From UMGS1474 sp050946775 (GTDB taxonomy: Bacteria > Bacillota > Clostridia > Oscillospirales > Acutalibacteraceae), in the NCBI GenBank assembly GCA_050946775.1, contig JBMNVL010000098.1, positions 1 through 7,264 on the forward strand: 7,264 bases of DNA. Direction: 5' to 3'. The first letter of the stretch is position 1. Each line of letters opens with the position of its first letter. A model generated the notes under the pieces. That model was not told where the DNA came from and did not search any database. It saw nothing but the letters and a program-made list of their open reading frames with translations. A program made the translations under genes and the position numbers. Shown piece by piece: positions 1 to 7,264 of the stretch.

Positions 1-1455
1 CATCTTGTCGTCGTCCACCACGTCGGGCTTGACGAGGATGCGCACCTCGCGGCCGGCCTGGATGGCGAACGACCGCTCGACGCCGTCAAACTCGTTGGCG
101 ATCTCCTCCAGCTTCTCCAGCCGCTTGATGTAGTTCTCCAGATTCTCGCGCCGGGCGCCGGGACGGGCCGCCGAAATGGCGTCGGCCGCCTGCACCAGAC
201 AGGCGATGACGGTGGTCGCCTCCACGTCGCCGTGGTGGGCGTGGATGGCGTGGATGACCGCTTCGCTCTCTTTGTATTTGCGGGCGATGTCGACGCCGAT
301 CTCGATGTGGGAGCCCTCGACCTCGTGGTCGACCGCCTTGCCGATATCGTGCAGCAGGCCGGCGCGGCGGGCCACTTCGGGATCCACGCCCAGTTCGCTG
401 GCCATGATGCCCGACAGGAAGGCGACCTCCATCGAGTGATTCAGCACGTTCTGGCCATAGCTGGTGCGGTAATGCAGCCGTCCCAGCAGCCGGACGATCT
501 CGGGATGGATGCCCCGCAGACCGGTTTCCAGCACGGCGCGCTCGCCTTCGGATTTGATGGTGGCCTCCACCTCGCGGCGAGCCTTGTCCACCATTTCCTC
601 GATGCGGGCCGGATGGATCCGGCCGTCGGCGATCAGCCGCTCCAGCGCGATGCGGGCGATTTCGCGGCGAACCGCGTCAAAGCCCGACAGGGTGATGGCC
701 TCGGGGGTATCGTCGATGATCAGATCGACGCCGGTCAACGTCTCGATGGTGCGGATGTTGCGCCCCTCGCGGCCGATGATGCGCCCCTTCATCTCGTCGT
801 TGGGCAGCGGCACCACCGACACGGTGGTCTCCGACACCTGGTCGGCCGCCACCCGCTGGATGGCGTGGGAAATCAGGGTACGGGCGCGACGGTCGGCGTC
901 TTCCTTGAGCCGGGTCTCGTACTCGTTGATCTTGACCGCTTTTTCGTGGGTCAGCTCCTGCTCGAGATTGTTCAGCAAATGCTCCTTGGCCTGTTCGGCG
1001 GTGAAGCCGGAGATCCGCTCAAGCATTTCAAACTGGCCTTTTTTCAGGTTTTCGGCGTCCTGCAGACGGGCGTCGATGTCCTTTTGCTTTTTGGCGATGG
1101 CTTCTTCTTTTTTCTCGTAATTCTCGATCTTGCGATCCAGCGTTTCTTCCTTTTGCTGGATGCGGCGTTCCTGCCGCTGTACGTCGATGCGGCGATCCTT
1201 AAGCTCCCGCTCCGATTCGTTGCGCAGGCGGTGGATCTCGTCCTTGGCTTCGATCATGGCCTCTTTTTTCTTGGCCTCGGCCGCTTTTTTGGCGTCGGCG
1301 ACGATCCGCTTGGCCTCGTCCTCGGCCGAGCCGATGGCGGCTTCCGCTTCTTTTTTGCGGTGGGCGACGCCCTGCTTAAAGGCGACGAATCCGCTGACGA
1401 CGGCGCCGACGATCAGCGCCGCGGCGGCGATCACAATGGCCAGCCACAGTTCCAT
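1..1455 (-). CDS. rny: Ribonuclease Y, 3' end cut off by the window
   Basis: Membrane-bound endoribonuclease that starts mRNA decay in Firmicutes, as part of the degradosome-like network. The 485 codons present show every expected part. A single N-terminal membrane helix (residues about 4-26, starting MELWLAIVIA) is followed by a long charged coiled coil rich in K/E/R (about 30-190). A KH RNA-binding domain follows, with GRIIGREGRN at residues 224-233. The HD phosphohydrolase domain has NHSMEVA and the metal-binding pair H369-D370 in LLHDIGKA. Family members are about 520 residues long, so only about 35 C-terminal residues are missing off the left edge; this is truncation by the window, not decay of the gene. 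ATG at 1455 is the only in-frame start near the Shine-Dalgarno sequence and directly precedes the membrane helix. The gene is transcribed divergently from the radical SAM operon, from a consensus promoter about 290 bases upstream. Identification is secure. Confidence 0.97.
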   Translation of the reverse strand, partial: MELWLAIVIAAAALIVGAVVSGFVAFKQGVAHRKKEAEAAIGSAEDEAKRIVADAKKAAEAKKKEAMIEAKDEIHRLRNESERELKDRRIDVQRQERRIQQKEETLDRKIENYEKKEEAIAKKQKDIDARLQDAENLKKGQFEMLERISGFTAEQAKEHLLNNLEQELTHEKAVKINEYETRLKEDADRRARTLISHAIQRVAADQVSETTVSVVPLPNDEMKGRIIGREGRNIRTIETLTGVDLIIDDTPEAITLSGFDAVRREIARIALERLIADGRIHPARIEEMVDKARREVEATIKSEGERAVLETGLRGIHPEIVRLLGRLHYRTSYGQNVLNHSMEVAFLSGIMASELGVDPEVARRAGLLHDIGKAVDHEVEGSHIEIGVDIARKYKESEAVIHAIHAHHGDVEATTVIACLVQAADAISAARPGARRENLENYIKRLEKLEEIANEFDGVERSFAIQAGREVRILVKPDVVDDDKM

Positions 1456-1473
1456 AAACGCATAACACCTCCG
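1456..1473 (-). promoter_or_regulatory. rny ribosome binding site with two nearby ATG codons
   Basis: On the minus strand CGGAGGT lies at 1473-1467. The first ATG after it (1463-1461) is only 4 nt from GGAGG and opens a 10-codon reading frame (MRLWNCGWPL, then TGA) that overlaps the start of rny in another frame. The true rny ATG (1455-1453) is 12 nt from GGAGG, which is longer than usual. No other in-frame start fits, because the upstream in-frame codons (TTT, GCG, TAT, TGT) are not starts. The mini-frame may be chance, or it may dampen initiation. Confidence 0.6.
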
Positions 1474-1517
1474 TTGAAATGGGTTTTGTCCGAAAACAGA
1501 ACCTTTTTCAGCGGAGG
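1468..1517 (-). promoter_or_regulatory. Possible hairpin hiding the rny Shine-Dalgarno
   Basis: In the rny leader RNA, CCTCCG (plus positions 1512-1517) is perfectly complementary to the CGGAGG Shine-Dalgarno (1468-1473). The 38-nt loop between them itself contains a small GTTTT/AAAAC stem. Such a fold would close the ribosome binding site and could allow translational control of rny. This is a visual pairing only, with a six-base stem, so chance is a real alternative. Confidence 0.3.
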
Positions 1518-1665
1518 GTCCAACACACGGAAGCGCCGGGCAAAACACGCCCGCCGATCCCCTATTTTGTTTGCCGTTTTATCTATACGTAAATCTGATA
1601 TGATAACCGAATCCAATGGGATACGCCGCCGCACGGGCGGGATCTATAAATAAACGACAGCCGCT

Positions 1666-1697
1666 CTTTTGAAAAAAGTCCTGCTGCGATTCAAAAG
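1666..1697. repeat. 8-bp perfect inverted repeat in the rny leader
   Basis: CTTTTGAA at 1666-1673 and TTCAAAAG at 1690-1697 form a perfect 8-bp inverted repeat with a 16-nt spacer. It lies within the first part of the predicted rny 5' leader, about 40 nt after the expected transcription start. It is not followed by a T-run on either strand, so it is not a classic terminator. It could be a leader stem-loop or a protein site; no specific function can be assigned. Confidence 0.4.
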
Positions 1698-1742
1698 GGA
1701 TCCGCCGGCAATTTTTCGACTGCCGACAAAACACCTAACGGT

Positions 1743-1771
1743 ATTATACAAAATTCTGTCCGATCTGTCAA
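1743..1771 (-). promoter_or_regulatory. Perfect-consensus SigA promoter for rny
   Basis: Read on the minus strand, TTGACA (1771-1766) is separated by exactly 17 bases from TATAAT (1748-1743). Both hexamers match the vegetative sigma consensus exactly. Transcription should begin near 1736 and reach the rny start after about 280 nt of untranslated leader. A perfect promoter suits a constitutively needed nuclease, but its strength also makes control in the long leader plausible. Confidence 0.88.
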
Positions 1772-1888
1772 GGCCCGTCGGTCATTTTTTGGGAAAGAGG
1801 CGGTTGTTCCAGCCGGGCGAAGCAGAAAACGCGTCTTCAAAGCGGACGGTCAATTGACTGTTTGCGGCAAATTCGCGTGGTGCGTCAT
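1772..1888. other. Spacer upstream of the rny promoter, no gene seen
   Basis: No coding sequence, RNA gene or promoter could be supported here. The one notable site is a 10-bp perfect palindrome, GTCAATTGAC, at 1849-1858; with one mismatch it extends to 16 bp (1846-1861). It could be an operator half-way between the divergent promoters, but nothing ties it to a regulator. Short open frames crossing the spacer have no ribosome binding site and no recognisable product. Confidence 0.4.
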
Positions 1889-2052
1889 ACCTCTCCTGTG
1901 TAAGGAAAGGTGGATTGCCCAGCGCGCAGCACGAGACGAGACGGATGAGGTGGCGAGGGCTTGATCAAATTCCAATTCACGCCGCCTGCGGCGGCTACAC
2001 CTCATCGGTCTTGCCGCTGCCGCGTCAAGCCAGCTTCCCCTCAAGGGGAAGC
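1889..2052. repeat. Palindrome-rich segment resembling a dispersed intergenic repeat
   Basis: Four nested or serial inverted repeats occupy this stretch. ACCTCTCCT/AGGAAAGGT (1889-1911) pairs at 8 of 9 positions. GACGGATGAGGTG (1940-1952) and CACCTCATCGGTC (1998-2010) are complementary at 12 of 13. Inside that loop GCCGCC-TGC-GGCGGC (1981-1995) forms a perfect 6-bp stem. GCTTCCCCT-CA-AGGGGAAGC (2033-2052) forms a perfect 9-bp stem. Serial C-rich/G-rich hairpins of this type (TCCCCT...AGGGGA) resemble non-coding, MITE-like repeats that I recall from clostridial intergenic regions. There is no transposase and no coding sequence. Repetition elsewhere in the genome is inferred, not seen, because only one copy lies in the window. 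Confidence 0.5.
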
Positions 2053-2081
2053 CTTGCGGGCGCCGCCGGTTTGTGCGGAAT

Positions 2082-2118
2082 AAAGAGCCGTCGCTTCGCT
2101 CTGGCGGACGGCTCTTTT
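2082..2118 (+). terminator. Rho-independent terminator-like hairpin before the SOS promoter
   Basis: AAAGAGCCGTC (2082-2092) pairs perfectly with GACGGCTCTTT (2107-2117), giving an 11-bp stem and 14-nt loop that ends in TTTT on the plus strand. It sits just 11 bases before the first LexA box, where it would stop read-through into the repair operon and keep that operon dependent on its own promoter. No convincing plus-strand gene precedes it, so its transcript is unknown. The minus-strand reading ends in CTCTTTATT and could also act weakly. Confidence 0.6.
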
Positions 2119-2128
2119 CGAAAAAAAT

Positions 2129-2142
2129 CGAACAAATGTTTG
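2129..2142 (+). promoter_or_regulatory. LexA (SOS) box 1, overlapping the -35 element
   Basis: CGAACAAATGTTTG matches the Gram-positive LexA operator pattern CGAAC-N4-GTTYG at every defined position. Its right end overlaps the first three bases of the -35 hexamer (2140-2145), so bound LexA should block RNA polymerase. It lies 21 bp from box 2, about two helical turns, which places both sites on the same DNA face. Confidence 0.85.
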
Positions 2143-2168
2143 ACAAATAAGAACAAATGTTCTATACT
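2140..2168 (+). promoter_or_regulatory. SigA-type promoter of the radical SAM operon
   Basis: TTGACA (2140-2145), a 17-base spacer and TATACT (2163-2168) form a near-perfect vegetative promoter. Transcription should start near 2175, leaving a leader of about 25 nt that carries the AAAGGAGG ribosome binding site. A strong core promoter with a LexA box on the -35 element and another in the spacer is the usual arrangement of a tightly repressed, damage-inducible gene. Confidence 0.88.
2150..2163 (+). promoter_or_regulatory. LexA (SOS) box 2, filling the -35/-10 spacer
   Basis: AGAACAAATGTTCT contains the perfect GAAC-N4-GTTC palindrome of Gram-positive LexA operators and shares the 11-base core GAACAAATGTT with box 1. 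It occupies most of the promoter spacer and touches the first base of the -10 element, so occupancy by LexA is incompatible with polymerase binding. Confidence 0.87.
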
Positions 2169-2199
2169 GGAATCACACCCTCTGAAAGGAGGCGTCGGT

Positions 2200-3510
2200 A
2201 TGGACGTTCTCGAAAAATTGCAAATTCTGACCGGCGCGGCGAAATACGACGCCGCTTGTACCTCCAGCGGACTGGATCGCGCCGCCCGGCCGGGATATCT
2301 GGGCAACACCTACACCCCCGGCGTCTGCCACAGCTTTGCCGCCGACGGGCGGTGCATTTCCCTGCTGAAGGTACTGATGAGCAACGCCTGCCGGTACGAC
2401 TGCCAGTACTGCGTCAACCGCCGTTCCAACGACGTCCCCCGTGCCACCTTCACCCCCGGGGAGCTGGCCGGGCTGACCGTCGACTTTTACCGGCGCAATT
2501 ACATCGAGGGGCTGTTCCTCAGCTCGGGGGTGATCCGCGACCCCGATTACACCATGGAGCAGATGTGCCGGGTATTGGAGCTGCTCCGGGGGCCGTATCG
2601 CTTCGGCGGGTACATCCACGCCAAGGCGATCCCCGGCTGTTCGCCCGAGCTGGTGCAAAAGCTCGGTCAGCTGTGCGACCGGATGAGCGTCAACATCGAG
2701 CTGCCCAGCGAGGACAGTCTGCGGGTACTGGCGCCCGACAAATCCAAGCAAAACCTGCTGGCGCCGATGGCGGCCATCCGGGACGGCATCCGCCAAAGCC
2801 GGGAGGAGATGGTGGTTTACCGACACGCGCCCACCTTTGCCCCGGCGGGGCAAAGCACCCAGATGATCATCGGCGCCACTCCCGAGACCGATCACCAGAT
2901 TTTGCGGTTGTCCCAGGCGCTCTACCGGCGATACGCCCTCAAGCGGGTGTTTTATTCCGCCTATATCCCGGTGGGCACCCACGCCCTGCTGCCCCGGGAT
3001 CAGCCGCCGCCTCTTTTGCGGGAGCACCGGCTGTATCAAGCCGACTGGCTGCTGCGGTTTTACGGCTTTTCCGCCGAGGAGCTGCTGGACGAACGCCATC
3101 CCCATCTCGATCCCCTGCTCGACCCCAAATGCCAATGGGCGCTGCGGCATCTCGATCAGTTTCCGGTGGAGATCAACCGCGCCGACAAGGAAACGCTGCT
3201 GCGGGTGCCGGGGATCGGGGTGAAATCGGCGCTGCGGATCCTGACCGCCCGGCGGGCCGGATCGCTGAGTTTTGAGGCGCTGAAAAAGCTGGGCGTGGTG
3301 CTCAAAAGGGCGGTCTATTTCATCACCTGCAACGGGAAAATGGCCGAAGCGGTGCGGTTTTATCCCGAATTTATCTACGCCAATCTGACCGATGGCGAAC
3401 GCCGTCAGCGGGCACTGCCGGTCGGATCGCCCGCCCAGTTGACCTGGGCGGATCTGCCGGCGGTTGCCGGCGAAAGGAAGGAGGCCTTGCCATGGCGGAC
3501 CGGGACTTGA
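2200..3510 (+). CDS. Radical SAM protein with helix-hairpin-helix, putative DNA repair/modification
   Basis: A 436-residue protein. The CX3CX2C motif C64-RYD-C68-QY-C71 should bind the [4Fe-4S] cluster that cleaves S-adenosylmethionine. Later conserved-looking blocks are NRRSNDVPRA (73-82), NYIEGLFLSSGV (100-111), YIHAKAIPG (138-146) and VNIELPS (164-170). A helix-hairpin-helix around 325-351 (LLRVPGIGVKSALRIL) is a non-specific DNA-binding element. These features match the family annotated as putative DNA modification/repair radical SAM protein (TIGR03916-type, from memory), of about 400 residues and found with the partner encoded next. Extra cysteines C20, C43 and C52 flank the cluster site. 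ATG 2200 is chosen because AAAGGAGG (2185-2192) lies 7 nt before it and the promoter is just upstream; a longer in-frame reading from 1915 would start before the promoter. The reaction and substrate are unknown. The LexA boxes support a DNA-damage role. Confidence 0.93.
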   Translation: MDVLEKLQILTGAAKYDAACTSSGLDRAARPGYLGNTYTPGVCHSFAADGRCISLLKVLMSNACRYDCQYCVNRRSNDVPRATFTPGELAGLTVDFYRRNYIEGLFLSSGVIRDPDYTMEQMCRVLELLRGPYRFGGYIHAKAIPGCSPELVQKLGQLCDRMSVNIELPSEDSLRVLAPDKSKQNLLAPMAAIRDGIRQSREEMVVYRHAPTFAPAGQSTQMIIGATPETDHQILRLSQALYRRYALKRVFYSAYIPVGTHALLPRDQPPPLLREHRLYQADWLLRFYGFSAEELLDERHPHLDPLLDPKCQWALRHLDQFPVEINRADKETLLRVPGIGVKSALRILTARRAGSLSFEALKKLGVVLKRAVYFITCNGKMAEAVRFYPEFIYANLTDGERRQRALPVGSPAQLTWADLPAVAGERKEALPWRTGT

Positions 3511-4361
3511 CGCTGCTGTACGACGGCAGCTTTGACGGGCTGATGAGCGCCGTCTTCGACGCCTATCGCCGCCGGCCCCGGCCGGTGGCGATCCTGCCCG
3601 AGAGCAGCTGTCAGATCCAGTTCGGACGGCGGTATCTCGCGGTGGCTGCCGATCCCGAAAAGGCCGACCGGGTGGTGCGGGGTATCCGCGAGAAAATCGG
3701 CGAGTTTGCCTACGAAAAGGTGTGGCTGGCGTCGCTGGCCGATATTCCCGACGTCAGCCAGACGATCTACGTCTATCTGCAATGGGGATTTGAGATCGGC
3801 AGCGTCATCCGGCTGCGACTGGCCGACGACCGGGCGCTGGCGCTGGACAAAGCGGTGGCCATCGTCACCCGGGAAAGCGAGCATCTGCGGGAATTTTTGC
3901 GGTTTTCCGAAATGGACGGCGGGGTGTTTTACGGCGAGATCAGTCCCCGGCATCAGGTGCTGCCCCTGCTGATGCCCCATTTTGCCGAGCGCTTCAACGA
4001 TCAGCCCTTCCTGATCCAGGATCGCACCCATCAATTGGCCGGGGTCGCCAAAGACGGCAAGTGGTATATCACCGATTCCTCCTCCTTTACCATGCCGGCG
4101 CTGGCGGCGCGGGAGGAGGCCATCCGCTATCTGTGGAAGACGTTTTATCAGAAGGTGGCCATTGAGGAACGGATCAATCCCGGTCTGCGGCGGCAGCATA
4201 TGCCCAAAAAATACTGGAAGCATATGACCGAAATGGATCCCCGGCCGATGAAGCCGCCCGCGACGCCCTATCAGCCGGCGCCGCCAAAGCCCCTGCCGGA
4301 CGGGGTATCCCCACCGCCTCTTCCCTTTCCCGGACTGCGGGTATTGGCTGACCCGCGATAA
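3492..4361 (+). CDS. Partner protein of the radical SAM gene, probable DNA metabolism protein
   Basis: A 289-residue soluble protein with no signal peptide or membrane segment. YDGSFDGLMSAVFDAYRR (10-27), the central FYGEISPRHQVLPLLMPHFAERF (146-168), GKWYITDSS (189-197) and RRQHMPKKYWKHMTE (233-247) match the DUF4130 / 'probable DNA metabolism protein' family (TIGR03915-type, from memory). That family is consistently encoded beside the radical SAM gene and may be fused elsewhere to a uracil-DNA-glycosylase-like domain. No such domain is present here. The start overlaps the upstream gene by 19 nt and has AAGGAGG (3478-3484) 7 nt before it, so the two are co-transcribed and probably translationally coupled. 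The C-terminal tail, residues about 250-289, is proline-rich (PPATPYQPAPPKPLP) and looks disordered, beyond the usual family end. The molecular function is unknown; a structural or nucleic-acid partner of the radical enzyme is an inference. Confidence 0.9.
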   Translation: MADRDLTLLYDGSFDGLMSAVFDAYRRRPRPVAILPESSCQIQFGRRYLAVAADPEKADRVVRGIREKIGEFAYEKVWLASLADIPDVSQTIYVYLQWGFEIGSVIRLRLADDRALALDKAVAIVTRESEHLREFLRFSEMDGGVFYGEISPRHQVLPLLMPHFAERFNDQPFLIQDRTHQLAGVAKDGKWYITDSSSFTMPALAAREEAIRYLWKTFYQKVAIEERINPGLRRQHMPKKYWKHMTEMDPRPMKPPATPYQPAPPKPLPDGVSPPPLPFPGLRVLADPR

Positions 4362-4415
4362 GGACAAAGCGCCGGATAAGCGGCCAAACGCGGTGCTTTC
4401 CGGCTTGTTGTCCTT
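4360..4415. repeat. Long imperfect hairpin over the stop codon of the SOS operon
   Basis: AAGGACAA (4360-4367) pairs with TTGTCCTT (4408-4415), GCCGGA (4371-4376) with TCCGGC (4399-4404), and AAGC (4378-4381) with GCTT (4395-4398). The stems are separated by a 3x3 internal loop and a single bulged T, around a 13-nt loop. The left arm begins inside the TAA stop of the partner gene. There is no T-run afterwards on either strand, so it is not a standard terminator. It may protect the 3' end of the mRNA or be a degenerate older terminator. Confidence 0.5.
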
Positions 4416-4429
4416 GCCTTGCATCATAA

Positions 4430-4468
4430 AAAGCGCCTCTGTGTTTTTGCAAAACACAGAGGCGCTTT
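4430..4468 (-). terminator. Strong terminator for rpoC, probably bidirectional
   Basis: AAAGCGCCTCTGTGTTTT (4430-4447) and AAAACACAGAGGCGCTTT (4451-4468) are perfectly complementary over 18 bp with a 3-nt loop. On the minus strand the GC-rich core begins soon after the rpoC stop and is followed by TTTTT, a classic intrinsic terminator. On the plus strand the T-tract is short (TTTGGTT), but the same stem lies 69 bases past the end of the SOS operon and probably serves it too, separating convergent transcripts. Confidence 0.9.
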
Positions 4469-4478
4469 GGTTATGGGA

Positions 4479-7264
<2,786 letters not shown>

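Noticed and set aside
1561..1620. A second rny promoter nearer the gene (TATAGAT-like -10)
   Set aside because: No acceptable -35 hexamer lies 16-18 bases upstream.
232..1653. A 473-codon plus-strand open frame opposite rny
   Set aside because: It is the mirror of a GC-rich real gene. RNase Y on the other strand has membrane, KH and HD domains, and this frame has no ribosome binding site or recognisable motif.
1761..1795. Possible plus-strand terminator (CCGA...TCGG followed by TTTTTT)
   Set aside because: The stem is only four base pairs with a long loop, and the overlap with the consensus minus-strand promoter explains the sequence better.
1669..1857. A 62-codon plus-strand frame in the intergenic region
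   Set aside because: No ribosome binding site, no recognisable protein features, and it crosses the rny promoter antisense.
1915..2199. N-terminal extension of the radical SAM gene to an upstream ATG (531 residues)
   Set aside because: The extension runs through the hairpin-rich segment, the terminator and the promoter itself. ATG 2200 has a strong Shine-Dalgarno and gives the family length.
2173..3150. A 325-codon minus-strand frame and a 372-codon plus-strand frame inside the radical SAM gene
   Set aside because: Both are out-of-frame readings of the GC-rich gene, with R/P/G/A-rich composition and no domains.
3405..4457. A 350-codon minus-strand frame opposite the partner gene
   Set aside because: It overlaps a well-supported gene with a good ribosome binding site, begins inside the terminator stem and shows no family motif.

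Overview
The window looks like chromosomal DNA from a GC-rich Firmicute, most likely a clostridial (Oscillospiraceae/Ruminococcaceae-like) bacterium. The evidence is a membrane-anchored RNase Y, an RpoC whose trigger-loop region lacks the large insertion found in E. coli, strong AAAGGAGG-type ribosome binding sites, consensus SigA-type promoters, and Gram-positive-type LexA boxes (GAAC-N4-GTTC). The species cannot be fixed from this sequence alone.

Layout. Positions 1-1455, minus strand: rny (RNase Y), complete at its N-terminus and running off the left edge. Positions 1456-2199: a 744-base divergent intergenic region. It holds a perfect SigA consensus promoter firing left into rny through a leader of about 280 nt, a hairpin-rich segment that looks like a dispersed repeat, a terminator-like hairpin, and a promoter firing right that carries two tandem LexA boxes. 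Positions 2200-4361, plus strand: two overlapping genes, a radical SAM protein with a helix-hairpin-helix and its constant partner of unknown function. Positions 4360-4470: an imperfect hairpin and then a strong 18-bp terminator stem shared by convergent transcripts. Positions 4479-7264, minus strand: the C-terminal three quarters of rpoC, running off the right edge.

How it works together. rny and rpoC are housekeeping genes (mRNA turnover and transcription). The centre is a self-contained, apparently SOS-controlled operon. One LexA box overlaps the -35 element, and the second fills the -35/-10 spacer. The two genes match a paired family known mainly from comparative genomics and suspected to act in DNA repair or modification; in other genomes the partner may be fused to a uracil-DNA-glycosylase-like domain, which is absent here. 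Direct LexA control would be independent regulatory support for a DNA-damage role of this largely uncharacterised pair, and it is the most interesting observation in the window.
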